Shown here piece after piece: positions 17,195 to 26,430 of a stretch of 36,820 nt of DNA. Under the pieces are notes generated by a model. That model worked only from the letters and a program-made list of their open reading frames with translations, did no database searches and had not been told where the DNA came from. Origin of the DNA: Ignavibacteriales bacterium (GTDB lineage Bacteria > Bacteroidota > Ignavibacteria > UBA10030). A program made the translations under genes and the position numbers. Location of the stretch: the NCBI GenBank assembly GCA_026390585.1, contig JAPLFP010000166.1, positions 1-36,820 on the forward strand. Direction: 5' to 3'. Positions within the stretch are counted from its first letter, which is position 1. Every line of letters starts with the position of its first letter.

Positions 17195-18514
17195 TCAGGA
17201 GCGAGGTTTCAGCCTCTTCTTCCAGAAATAGTACACCGGAACACCAAGGGCAAGAAATCCTAGTCCCACGATAGCTTCCGCAGGTTTTTCAAAAGAGGTA
17301 TAAATGACGAACAAGGAGGAGATTGTCACGAAAAACAAAGGAGTGAAGGGGTAGCCCGGGGTTCTATACGGTCGATCAGCGCGAGGTTGCCGTCTGCGAA
17401 AAACGAAAATGCTAAACGCTGCCAAGGCAAAGAAAATCCAATCCGTGAAAACGACATAGGATATGAGACTCTCGAACGTCCCCCAAAAAAGAAGAAGGAC
17501 GATTGCCCAGCAAGACTGGAGGACGATAGCGAGCATAGGCGTGCGATATTTTGGATGCACTTCCGCGACCTTCTTGAAAAACACCCCGTCATTTGCCATT
17601 GCATAGTAAATGCGAGGGGCTGTCAACGTGTAAATGCCCGTCGTCCCGAATGTGGATATGAAAATTGTCAGGGCGATAAGGGTGCCGCCAAATGGACCAA
17701 GGACAACACTTATGGCATCCGAAGCTACACGTGTCGACGCAGCCATGTCGTGCGGAGAGAGCAGAAACATGTAAGCAATATTGACGGTGACATAGATAAT
17801 CGTCACAGCCAATGCGCCCAGGATGAGCGAAAGAGGGACTGTTCGCTTCGGATTCTTTGCTTCAGCTGCAGCAAAGGTGGCGTGCTGCCAACCACCGTAT
17901 GACCAGAGTATGCTGACGAAAGCCAGCGTCAAGGCGCTGGCAAGTCCATTCGGGAGGTTACCAAGAGGCACTGAGAAATCTGTGGTGGCGCTGGATCCCC
18001 AACCCAGACCCACAACGACAAGCACGCCGATGCCAAGCACTTTGAGGACAGTGAAGAGGTCTGAGAAGACACCGCCAACCTTGACACCGAGAACATTGAC
18101 AGCAGTCACGGCGGCAATTCCAACGATCCCCGCAATGGTTACGTGCTCTCCAACAACTGGAACGAAATATCCCAGGTACGTTGCGAATGCAATCGACAGA
18201 GCAGCGATTGCGCCCGTGTTTACCACAAGGAAGTATGCCCAGCCATAGAGAAATCCTGCCAATCCACCATACGCTTCGGAGAGAAAAACGTAGACTCCGC
18301 CTGCCCGCGGCATCATCGCACCCAGTTCGGCGTAGGTCAGTGCTCCGCTCAGAGCCATCATGCCACCAAGAATCCACACGCCAAGGATCCACACTGGAGA
18401 GGGGAGAGCCTTCGCAATCAGGGCAGGAGTGAGGAAAATTCCCGAACCGATCGTTGAGCCAATCGCGATCATCGTCATATCAAACAGGGATAGCTCCCGT
18501 CGAAGTTCAGGCAT
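17195..18514 (-). CDS. APC family amino acid permease
   Basis: This is a 12-helix secondary transporter of the amino acid-polyamine-organocation superfamily, 439 aa from the chosen start. The first helix has the signature 'FDMTMIAIGSTIGSGIFLTP', with the substrate-backbone-binding GSGIF loop. Later motifs are 'YAELGAMMPRAGGVYVFLSEAYG', 'SYGGWQHATFAAAEAKNPKRTVP' and 'TAPRIYYAMANDGVFF'. The ORF track uses GTG 18532, but ATG 18514 has GAGGAA a few nt upstream and is preferred. The family resembles LAT/YfnA-type amino acid exchangers. The substrate cannot be assigned. It is odd company for a carbohydrate locus. Confidence 0.88.
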   Translation of the reverse strand: MPELRRELSLFDMTMIAIGSTIGSGIFLTPALIAKALPSPVWILGVWILGGMMALSGALTYAELGAMMPRAGGVYVFLSEAYGGLAGFLYGWAYFLVVNTGAIAALSIAFATYLGYFVPVVGEHVTIAGIVGIAAVTAVNVLGVKVGGVFSDLFTVLKVLGIGVLVVVGLGWGSSATTDFSVPLGNLPNGLASALTLAFVSILWSYGGWQHATFAAAEAKNPKRTVPLSLILGALAVTIIYVTVNIAYMFLLSPHDMAASTRVASDAISVVLGPFGGTLIALTIFISTFGTTGIYTLTAPRIYYAMANDGVFFKKVAEVHPKYRTPMLAIVLQSCWAIVLLLFWGTFESLISYVVFTDWIFFALAAFSIFVFRRRQPRADRPYRTPGYPFTPLFFVTISSLFVIYTSFEKPAEAIVGLGFLALGVPVYYFWKKRLKPRS

Positions 18515-18581
18515 GCGTGTTCCTCGATACACAATACTACTTTTTGGAAGCGGGACTGGCAGTTGCTGAAGAAGCCCGTCA

Positions 18582-18656
18582 TCGACTGAAGTCGACGCCT
18601 TTGAAAACGCGAAACCCTTTGGGTTTTGTCACAATTGAGCCGTCCGATTTATCGGA
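18582..18656 (-). terminator. Cluster of small hairpins between glycosidase and APC genes
   Basis: Three short inverted repeats lie in the 173-bp gap: TCGAC-TGAA-GTCGA (18582-18595), AAACCC-TTT-GGGTTT (18612-18626) and TCCGAT-TT-ATCGGA (18643-18656). On the - strand the middle one is soon followed by a short T-run (GTTTTC). They could end the sugar-operon transcript, but none is a textbook terminator. Confidence 0.3.
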
Positions 18657-18687
18657 TAGCGCTGCAAAACCGTTTTTCCGCAAGCTG

Positions 18688-20938
18688 CTAGATCTGAATG
18701 CTAATAGGCTTACCCAGAACACTCTCTGCATGGTGTTCACCATCGAGCCAGACGACAAAGCGCGTGTTATCTATTTTTACTTTGAGGCGGCGCCCACGAA
18801 TAAGGACATTGTCGATCAAGACCGCTTTCACACCGAAGGGGAACGGATCAATGACGACACAGAATTCCGCAGGTCTGATCCCGCAGAGATACTTGATGAT
18901 GAGGTCGTTGACCCAGGAATGTTGATAGTCATCGATCCCCCGATACACGCTTGGCGTTCCGGTGAACGGGTGATAATGCTCGAAACAGTTTGGCCGGCCA
19001 GAGTCGTGATCGAAAAACATCATTTTGACATACTTCGTCATGAAGACAGCCGCCTTGTTGCGCAAAGCACTGTCTTTCATACTGATGGCAGATGAAGCGA
19101 GTGCCTCCGCGATGTGACTGTTCGTCATCGGCCAAACGCGTCCGTTCCATGGACAGTTCATGCGTTTCCCTTTCCATTCCGGCTCCGCACAGAAGAACTC
19201 ATCATCGGCACTTGAAGAGGGAATGGGAAAAGGTGTCCAGAACTCTTTCTTATTCAGGAGATGCCTTTTCAAGCCGCGACCGTGGCTCTTCTCAACGATA
19301 TCAGTAAAGTACGGATAGAAACAAGTGGCGGCTTTAATGTTGGTGCGCTCTCCTGAAGCGGGATTAACATCAAAGAACATTTCTTCTTTCGGATCCCACA
19401 TTTTCTCAAGTACCGCTGTCTTGATCTTCTGTGATTCAATCTTCCACAGGTCTGCGTCATCATTCTTTCCAAGCTTTTCGGCGATCGTACATAGTGCTTG
19501 TTTCAGTCTGTAGACGTAGACGGTAACGTCGACTCCTTTCAGCCGAAACACCTCGCCCCAATTGTCCTGGTCTGCCTTGGGATTGACCGCAATGTAGCGA
19601 TGCATGAACTCTTGGCCAGTCTCATAGTGATTGTCAATGTCGTACAATCCGCTGACTTCTTCGTCACGCTCCCGGTCGAAGTATCCGACGTACTTCTTCA
19701 AACCATCGTAGACTTCTTCGAGGTAACTATGCAAAGGGTGAATCAAATCCAACTGTAGCAGTGCGTTGCCCCAATCGGCATGGTAGAACATCTCCTGGCG
19801 GAAGTAGTTCATGTCGATGTACCCGCGAAACCCTCCGTCGTCACGTTGATTATCCAGAAATGTCAGAAGACTCCCTTGGGCGAGATCCGGCTCATGCATC
19901 CAGCGATTCTCGAGCATGTGACATGGTGCGCTGTAGGAGATCGGCGCGCGGAAATATCCGATTCCTTCGCACACAAAAGGCCGTTTGTAGTTGCCTTCGC
20001 TTCCATACTGTGTGTTGAGTCTGAGTCCGAACCAGCGATACCAATAGTACCGGTTGAAGAATCGATCTGAGCACTCGAAAGATGGGACCGAACTGAAGTG
20101 GTCGTTCCAGTTCATCCGGCTTAAGTCGATGGGATTTGGCTGCTGGAGAGCCACGCGCAGACTATTCAGAGTTTCTTCAGCTGCGGAGGAGGCGGCAAAT
20201 CCCACAGCGACCTGTGTCGATTGACCTGGTCCAACGGAAATGGGCGAGTGCAAAGCCATATAGACCAGACCTTCATGGGTCACGCCATCAAGTTGCTTCT
20301 TGTTCCCGAGGCCTGTAGAAGTGAACTTCTCGAACCACGGCGTTTGTCTCCAATCAGGGCGAAGCGAAGTCTTCTCACCAAGATTCAGGCCGAAGGATCG
20401 CGATGGACGATTGAGAGAATGCGCAAGCGATTTCAACATGTGGATTGACCGAAGGGCGAAGGAGCTTGTGAAATGAAACTGTCCCTTTAGAATGTTCGAT
20501 GTCCGACAGCCACACGGATTCTTTCGAAGGGAAGTGCTCCTGCGTTGTCCAAGCCACGAAATGGATGCGGACCTTTTTCTTTGTCGGATTATTCACTTCA
20601 ACAACAGACAGAGCCACATCATTCGGAAGAATTGAGCGGCGCTCTGTCAGTCGCAATCGCGTTTTCGTGCCGCAGACCGTGCCTTCGAATTCTTGTGTGA
20701 GGCACGAAGGGTCCCAGCGACGCCTGAGGAATCTCAGCTTGATCTCTCGTCCGACCTCATCAAGAACGGTCCATGTGAAGAGCGGCTTCAGTTCATAGTT
20801 ATAGTAGTGCGCCTCATCCCAAAATCCCGGGGTATCGAGGTGAAGGGGGAAGGGCGGAGCCCAAAGAAGCCGATTGCCGCCTCCGAGGTACCACTTGTCC
20901 TCGCGAGAGAGGAGATGAAGGATGTCTTTGTTTTTCAT
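18688..20938 (-). pseudogene. GH63-like glycoside hydrolase split by a 1-nt frameshift
   Basis: Two overlapping frames form one cytosolic glycosidase of about 749 aa. The first begins at ATG 20938 (AGGAGG 8 nt upstream) with 'REDKWYLGGGNRLLWAPPFP', a beta-sandwich domain. The second, which the ORF track opens at 20439, holds an alpha/alpha barrel: 'GGFRGYIDMNYFRQEMFYHADWGN', 'ETGQEFMHRY' and 'CPWNGRVWPMTNSHIAEAL', as in GH63/GH37-like enzymes (glucosidase I, trehalase, MGH1-type). Removing one G from AAAGGG at 20483-20488 joins them as 'EHSKGQFHFTSSFALRS'. The total length then becomes an exact multiple of three. The single extra base could be a real mutation, a sequencing error or, less likely, programmed +1 shifting. 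It follows the MalG gene by 32 bp. Confidence 0.8.
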
Positions 20939-20970
20939 AGATGGATCCTCCTGCAATTGGAATGAGGACC

Positions 20971-21789
20971 TTACCCCTTGAGGCCTGTCATCGTAATGCC
21001 TTTGACGAAGTACTTCTGTGCAAACATGAAGACGATGACGATCGGGAGCATGACAACCACGGCTGCCGCCATCTGGTGTGGCCAATCTGTTGTATAGAGA
21101 TTGCTGAAGGACGCGATGCCAACCTCGACCGTCCGCATATCGACCCTGTTTGTCACGATCAGAGGCCAGAGAAAGTCTTTCCAGCTCCCCATAAACGCGA
21201 AAATTGCGAGCGTCGCAAGCGCCGGTTTGGAGAGTGGTAGGATGACTTTAAGAAAGATGGTGAACTCCGAAGCGCCATCGACGCGGGCCGCATCCTCAAG
21301 CTCTTTGGGTATCGTGAGGAAGAACTGTCGAAGAAGGAAAATGCCCCAGACACTTGAGACCGTCGGCGTGAAAAGTGCCCAATAGGTGTTCATCCATCCA
21401 AACGTTGTGATGATCAGGAAGGCTGGGATGATCGTGACGATTGCGGGAATCATCATCGTGCCGAGATACAGCGCAAAGATCTTTTCACGTCCCCGAAATT
21501 GGATTCGTGCAAAGGCATACGCTGCCATTGAGCAGAACGTGAGCTGGCCGAGAACAGATGCAGCTGCAACGATCAGAGAATTCAGAAAGAATCTCCCAAA
21601 CGGTTGCAGCGTCATCGCTTCTCTGAAGTTGTCCCATTTCCAAACAGCGGGAATGAACTTCGGGGGGAACTGGTAGACTTCGAGCTCATCCATGAGCGAA
21701 GTACTGATCATCCACAAGAATGGAATGAGCATGGACGCGGCAATCGCGATCAAACCCAGGTACAAGAATATCTTGCCTGCGCGCTTCAT
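20971..21789 (-). CDS. Carbohydrate ABC transporter permease, MalG type
   Basis: This is an inner-membrane permease subunit of a CUT1-type sugar importer, 272 aa with six predicted helices. The N-terminus is 'YLGLIAIAASMLIPFLWMISTSLM', as in MalG/UgpE homologues. The cytoplasmic EAA loop that docks the ATPase reads 'IPKELEDAARVDGASEFTIFLKVILPLSKP'. The C-terminus 'FAQKYFVKGITMTGLKG' is the standard MalG ending. It lies 6 bp after the GH18-like gene. Its partner is the permease half of the fusion protein two genes upstream. No ABC ATPase gene is in the window, so a shared MsiK/UgpC-like ATPase encoded elsewhere is likely. Confidence 0.93.
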   Translation of the reverse strand: MKRAGKIFLYLGLIAIAASMLIPFLWMISTSLMDELEVYQFPPKFIPAVWKWDNFREAMTLQPFGRFFLNSLIVAAASVLGQLTFCSMAAYAFARIQFRGREKIFALYLGTMMIPAIVTIIPAFLIITTFGWMNTYWALFTPTVSSVWGIFLLRQFFLTIPKELEDAARVDGASEFTIFLKVILPLSKPALATLAIFAFMGSWKDFLWPLIVTNRVDMRTVEVGIASFSNLYTTDWPHQMAAAVVVMLPIVIVFMFAQKYFVKGITMTGLKG

Positions 21790-21795
21790 GAATGA

Positions 21796-22848
21796 TCAAT
21801 TCTGTCGGGATTGCTGGAGCTGTTTCCAAACATCAGGATCTTCATGCCCCAGTCGCCACACCGAGATTCCACGAAAACGATATTTCTTGACCAGCGCCAT
21901 CTTGGCAGTGAACGATCGAGCATCCTCAAGGTACAGGTACTCGTTCAGCCCCTCGTTGCTGTAGAATGTATAGTAGACCTTCTCCCGATCATCCCACTGC
22001 CAGGATGCTCCAGATCGTTCTGCGATCCCTTTGGCTTCTTTGTAGTCCAGTGTGCGACCCCACGCGAGAGGTTTGCCATTCTGATAGGCGGCCTGCCAAT
22101 GATGTGAATAAAACGGCAGACCAAGCGAAATCTTCGAGGTCGGCACACCTTGGGACACGAACTGAATGGCTGCCTCCATCCATGGTATCCCTGCAACGGG
22201 ACCTGGAGGAGTCCGAGGGGTGTGTTGGGAATAGGTCATAAGCGAGACAAAATCCCCGATTTCACCGAGCGCTTTGTAGTCGTATACACCACTCCAGTTT
22301 TCGAAGTTCCATCGGTGATATTCCGTCGGACCAGCGTTGTCACTTGATCGGGGAACAACGGCAATGCTGATACCAAAGCCGTTTGCGTGCAAGAGGGAAG
22401 CAGCCTGTCGATAAAACTCTGTGAAAAGTTCTTTGTCCTTTACGTGGATGTTCTCGTAATCGAATTGGATGCCGTAGTATTTGTTTTCCCGGCATAGACG
22501 AAGCATGGTGGAAACTGCCCTGATTCTCGCTAGCGAATCGTGAAGGAAAGAGTGGAATGCAGGTTGGTCAAAGCCCGTGTTCATTACCAGTGGCATGACT
22601 TTGACACCATTTCTCCTCGAGAGATCGAGAACACGACTATCGACAGAACCCGCGATGATTCCATGTTCATCCATCTTATATGATTGCGGACCGACAATGT
22701 CGATACTCTTAATGTTCGCTTTGAAGCTCAAGAAACAATCCTCATTGTCGATAGCATAGAAGAGCGTCTCAGTCCGCTGTGCTAACGCAACCGTCGCCGA
22801 CAGAAGGACGAGGATACAGGCAGCCGAGATACATCGTAGAGAGAACAT
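21796..22848 (-). CDS. Exported GH18-like glycosidase
   Basis: The 350-aa protein has a signal peptide (MFSLRCISAACILVLLSATVALA) and a GH18-like barrel. The catalytic strand reads 'YYGIQFDYENIHV', matching the end of the DxxDxDxE motif, with the acid/base glutamate at about residue 132. This resembles YaaH/chitinase-like members rather than classical chitinases. Other family-like parts are 'VKVMPLVMNTGFDQ', 'GISIAVVPRS', 'FVSLMTYSQH' and 'KISLGLPFYSHHW'. ATG 22848 has GGAGG just upstream and is preferred over ATG 22863. Placed between sugar-transport genes, it probably cuts a glycan containing N-acetylhexosamine in the periplasm or outside. The substrate is inferred only from the family. Confidence 0.82.
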   Translation of the reverse strand: MFSLRCISAACILVLLSATVALAQRTETLFYAIDNEDCFLSFKANIKSIDIVGPQSYKMDEHGIIAGSVDSRVLDLSRRNGVKVMPLVMNTGFDQPAFHSFLHDSLARIRAVSTMLRLCRENKYYGIQFDYENIHVKDKELFTEFYRQAASLLHANGFGISIAVVPRSSDNAGPTEYHRWNFENWSGVYDYKALGEIGDFVSLMTYSQHTPRTPPGPVAGIPWMEAAIQFVSQGVPTSKISLGLPFYSHHWQAAYQNGKPLAWGRTLDYKEAKGIAERSGASWQWDDREKVYYTFYSNEGLNEYLYLEDARSFTAKMALVKKYRFRGISVWRLGHEDPDVWKQLQQSRQN

Positions 22849-22881
22849 ATGACCTCCGGACATTCTATACGGATGAGATGC

Positions 22882-23991
22882 TCAATCGCCGAAGCAAATC
22901 CCCAAGTCTCGACCCGTGCTCATTGTGTCGCAATCAAGCGGAACGGATTTCATCCGGCGTGTTGCCTGGTCCAACGGGACATATCGCACGGTAGGGGGAT
23001 CTAAAGCAACCATAACTCCCGACTTTCCTTCATCGAGCGCACGAATCGCCGCAGCACCGAACCGGAGCGATATGAGTCGGTCGAATGTCGTCGGTGTCCC
23101 ACCCCGCAGCAGATGTCCGAGGACGACGCAGCGGGTTTCCCGTCCCGTTGCTTGCTGGATTTCCTCTGCCACACGCTCCCCGGCGCCGCCCAGCCGTTCG
23201 GCTCGTCCCAGTTCTTTGGAGACCACGGAAAGGGAGCCCCCTTTCGGTTTGGCGCCTTCTGCAACGACCACGATCGCGAATTTCCGTCCGCCTGTGAACC
23301 GCTCCTCGATCTTCTTGGCCACACTTCGGATATCGTATGGGATCTCAGGGATCAGGATCGCATCAGCTGTCCCGGAGATGCCGCTGTTCAAAGCAATCCA
23401 TCCGGCGTACCGTCCCATGACCTCCACCACCATAACACGCCGATGTGCCTCTGCGGTGGAGTGGAGTCTATCGATGCACATGGTGGCAAAGGAGACGGCC
23501 GTGTCAAAACCGAATGTAATGACCGTCTTCTCGAGATCGTTGTCGATCGTCTTGGGAACACCAACCACTTTGATTCCTTTTTGCGCGATGACGTTGGCAA
23601 TTGTCAATGAACCGTCTCCTCCAACTGCGACGAGAGCGTCAATCTTCTCGCGTTTGAACGCTTTTATCAATTCGTCCGAACGGTCCTTCTCGTACATCTT
23701 GCCGTCTTTGCCTTTGGTTGGGTACTTGAGCGGGTTCCCTTTGTTCGTCGTCCCGAGAATGGTTCCGCCCAGATGCGTAATGCCTCTCACCGCGGCACGC
23801 GTCAGAGGTATAAGTCCCCCTTCGGGGTACTCATCAGGCATCATTAATCCATTGTATCCGTCCCTGATGCCAACGCACTCCCACCCTCGGTCCACGGCTG
23901 CAATCGTTGCTGCACGAATCACCGCGTTGAGTCCAGGAGCGTCTCCGCCGCCGGTGTTGATAGCGATTTTCTTGATGCCTTTGGTTGCCAT
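22882..23991 (-). CDS. pfkA: 6-phosphofructokinase
   Basis: This kinase phosphorylates fructose 6-phosphate, the committed step of glycolysis. The 369-aa protein has 'GGGDAPGLNAVIR' (14-26), 'AVGGDGSLT' (122-130), 'VPKTIDNDL' (145-153), 'GFDTA' (161-165) and 'VEVMGRYAGWIAL'. The phosphoryl-donor signature is mixed. GGDGS has the Gly found in ATP-using enzymes, while PKTIDND has the Lys found in PPi-using ones. Family knowledge of such Gly/Lys enzymes favours ATP, but the donor is not certain. GGAGGAA lies 7 nt before the ATG. It sits 24 bp after the binding-protein/permease fusion gene and 33 bp before the GH18-like gene, so it is very probably co-expressed with sugar uptake. Confidence 0.93.
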   Translation of the reverse strand: MATKGIKKIAINTGGGDAPGLNAVIRAATIAAVDRGWECVGIRDGYNGLMMPDEYPEGGLIPLTRAAVRGITHLGGTILGTTNKGNPLKYPTKGKDGKMYEKDRSDELIKAFKREKIDALVAVGGDGSLTIANVIAQKGIKVVGVPKTIDNDLEKTVITFGFDTAVSFATMCIDRLHSTAEAHRRVMVVEVMGRYAGWIALNSGISGTADAILIPEIPYDIRSVAKKIEERFTGGRKFAIVVVAEGAKPKGGSLSVVSKELGRAERLGGAGERVAEEIQQATGRETRCVVLGHLLRGGTPTTFDRLISLRFGAAAIRALDEGKSGVMVALDPPTVRYVPLDQATRRMKSVPLDCDTMSTGRDLGICFGD

Positions 23992-24015
23992 AGATGTTCC
24001 TCCAATGGAAATAAA

Positions 24016-26319
24016 TCATCCGTATTCGACTTGTCTTCCCAGTAGTCTGAATTGAATCCATGTTGCGATGACAATGATAACGAAGAGCACCCAGGACATT
24101 GCCGAAGCGTACCCCATTCGAAGTTGTTCCCAGGCCGATTGATAGATGTGATAGACGATGACATCAGTACTCCCGACAGGACCTCCGGCAGTCATGACAT
24201 AGATTGAAGTGAAGACCTGAAATGAACCAATCAGTGATGTCGTGAGAATAAAGAACGTCGTCGGTTTCAGCAAGGGGAGAGTGATATGCCAGAATCGATT
24301 CCAACTCCCTGAGCCGTCGATCCGGGCTGCATCGTGCAATTCTTCCGGTATCCCCTGCAATCCAGCAAGGAAAATGATCATTTGATAACCAAGTCCCAGC
24401 CAAATGGAAAAAATGATAATAGATACCATTGCGGTGCTTGTGGAGTTCAGCCATGCCGACGGCCCAAGGCCGACAAGCTGAAGGAGAACATTCGCCACCC
24501 CAAACGTCGGATGATAAATCCACATCCACACGAGGGCAATTGCGACGAAGGAAGTAACGCTTGGCAAGAAATACAGCGCCCGGAGGAAGGCAATCCCCTT
24601 GAATCGATGGTTCATCATGAGCGCAACGGCCAGAGAGAGGACCATGCCCACCGGGACGTTGAGAGTGTAGAGGAACGTGTTCTTCAGAGCATTCCAGAAC
24701 GAATCATCTGAAAACACTTCCCGAAAATTGGCCAGTCCGACAAATGGCTTGTCGGCCACGATGACATCCCACCGATGCAGGCTCAGGTATCCCGCAAAGA
24801 CTATGGGAGTCAGAATAAATACGGTGAGATGAAGAAGAGAAGGAGCGAGAAAGCCAATCGCCGTGCCCGTAGTTCGACGTGACTTCCCGCGAGCCCGCGC
24901 ATACAGCAAGCCGCTCGCCAGGGCAACGAGGAATGCAACGATGAGCAGGAAGCGAAGGATTTCAGAATGTTGACGGATGGGTTTGAATTCCGAGGCTTCG
25001 TGGAGTCGCGTATTCTCCAGCTGACGGTCGATCTTCGCTGCATAGCGATTCATCGTCTCGTGCATCGGCTGTCCGTTCACCAGCACCTCATCGACGGCGT
25101 CCTGCAAAGTCCATTCAACTTCGCTGAAACGCTCAATCAATGAACCCCAAGGTTGGCGGCAGGAGGGAACTTCCGCGACGAATGCGCGCTCAAATCCATG
25201 AGTATCCCGTGACACAATCTCTTCAGCAATGCTGCGGGAGGATGGTATCTCGAGGTGACGAGAGGCTCTGATTCGATTTGCTTCCTCCCCCGCCATAAAT
25301 GCAGCAAGAAGCGCCGCCTCTTTTGGGTGTGGGCTGTTCACAGGCACGCACCATCCCGATTCGTACATCACGTTGACCTTCTTCGCACCGGGACGCTGAG
25401 GTATGGGAGCGATGCCGATGTCAAGCTTGCCTTGTTCCACTAGTCTGAGTAACCGCGGCAACCGCCAATGGCCATCGATCATCATGGCGATCTTTCCATT
25501 CGCGAAAAGCTGGCTGTTGCTCCCTGTTTTCTCAGATTGGACCCAGCTTCCTGTGCCGGGTGCTACGTTCTGTATTTTTTGGAGGTCGATCAGAAACTGA
25601 AGTGCGGACTCCGTTGCACGGGAATTGAGATATCCTGTCGCCTTGGTTCCGGATGGATCAACAACATCTCCACCAGAACTCCAGACCCAGACGATCCAGA
25701 AATAATAATAATTTGTAAATGCTGTGCCGTACTGATCAATCGATCCATCACCGTCAATATCCCGCGTGAGCTTCGATGCGATGTTACGGTATTCATCCCA
25801 AGTCCAGGCAACGCCTGGAAAGGGAAGACCTGCCTCTCGAAAGAGTCGCTTGTTGTAGTACATCATCAGCGGCGTGAATCCTTTTGGAAAAGCGTAGAGG
25901 GCTGATCCTTTGCGGGCAATGTCCGTGACATTTGAAAACCACTGGGTGGTGTCAATGTTCAACTCATGGACAAAGGAGGAGAGATCGAGAAGAACTTTCT
26001 TGTTCGTGAAGGTCGGTATCAACTTTGAATCGAGGAGAAACACGTCGGGGGGCTCATCGGCGGCCAGAGCGGTGAGTATTTTTTCTTCATACTGGACGCC
26101 GGGATTAGGCTCGTAAAGGATTTCGATATTCGGACACCTGTACTTGAACGCAGCGATGGATTCTTTGTCAAGGGGCATCTCGTCAATGTCGGCCCAGTTG
26201 GTCAATCGCAATGTGACCGTGCGTTGGGCATTTGCCGTCAACGAGAACAGCAGGAGGAGAACAAAGAGCCAGGGAATGGTATTTCTCAGCGGGACATCAG
26301 ATGTGAGGGAGTGAGACAC
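24016..26319 (-). CDS. Fused solute-binding protein and MalF-type permease
   Basis: One reading frame joins two normally separate parts of a CUT1 sugar ABC importer. After a signal peptide ('IPWLFVLLLLFSLTANAQ'), a family 1 solute-binding domain runs to about residue 420 ('TVTLRLTNWADIDEMP', 'ALAADEPPDVFLLDS', 'GSALYAFPKGFTPLMMYYNKRLF', 'GKIAMMIDGHWRLP'). An extra helix near 455-475 ('LRFLLIVAFLVALASGLLYA') brings the chain into the membrane. A complete MalF-like permease follows (about 490-767), with EAA loop 'IPEELHDAARIDGSGSWNRFWHITLP'. The ORF track opens at GTG 26403, but that gives a 45-residue n-region. GTG 26319 places the signal peptide better, though the start is uncertain. The topology is self-consistent: binding domain outside, permease inside the membrane. 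Confidence 0.9.
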   Translation of the reverse strand: MSHSLTSDVPLRNTIPWLFVLLLLFSLTANAQRTVTLRLTNWADIDEMPLDKESIAAFKYRCPNIEILYEPNPGVQYEEKILTALAADEPPDVFLLDSKLIPTFTNKKVLLDLSSFVHELNIDTTQWFSNVTDIARKGSALYAFPKGFTPLMMYYNKRLFREAGLPFPGVAWTWDEYRNIASKLTRDIDGDGSIDQYGTAFTNYYYFWIVWVWSSGGDVVDPSGTKATGYLNSRATESALQFLIDLQKIQNVAPGTGSWVQSEKTGSNSQLFANGKIAMMIDGHWRLPRLLRLVEQGKLDIGIAPIPQRPGAKKVNVMYESGWCVPVNSPHPKEAALLAAFMAGEEANRIRASRHLEIPSSRSIAEEIVSRDTHGFERAFVAEVPSCRQPWGSLIERFSEVEWTLQDAVDEVLVNGQPMHETMNRYAAKIDRQLENTRLHEASEFKPIRQHSEILRFLLIVAFLVALASGLLYARARGKSRRTTGTAIGFLAPSLLHLTVFILTPIVFAGYLSLHRWDVIVADKPFVGLANFREVFSDDSFWNALKNTFLYTLNVPVGMVLSLAVALMMNHRFKGIAFLRALYFLPSVTSFVAIALVWMWIYHPTFGVANVLLQLVGLGPSAWLNSTSTAMVSIIIFSIWLGLGYQMIIFLAGLQGIPEELHDAARIDGSGSWNRFWHITLPLLKPTTFFILTTSLIGSFQVFTSIYVMTAGGPVGSTDVIVYHIYQSAWEQLRMGYASAMSWVLFVIIVIATWIQFRLLGRQVEYG

Positions 26320-26430
26320 GGTTTGTTCTCGCTGATGTTGATAGCAGGGATGTTCATTATCCCACAATCGCTGCACGCTTGAGAAGGCTTCACCAGATCT
26401 CACGAGGAGGCGAGACAGGATCGCAGCCTG

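Noticed and set aside
20375-20445. Second glycosidase frame as a separate gene starting at ATG 20439
   Set aside because: No ribosome site precedes it, and the domain it would begin with is cut in the middle; joining it to the upstream frame gives a complete enzyme.
20136-20798. Several + strand frames of 60-99 aa across the GH63-like gene
   Set aside because: They are shadows of the glycosidase frames, with no ribosome site and no recognisable domain.
22916-24055. 379-aa frame on the + strand opposite pfkA
   Set aside because: It is an antisense shadow. The - strand frame encodes an unmistakable phosphofructokinase with a ribosome site, and the + frame is low-complexity, rich in Ser, Pro and Arg, with no recognisable domain.
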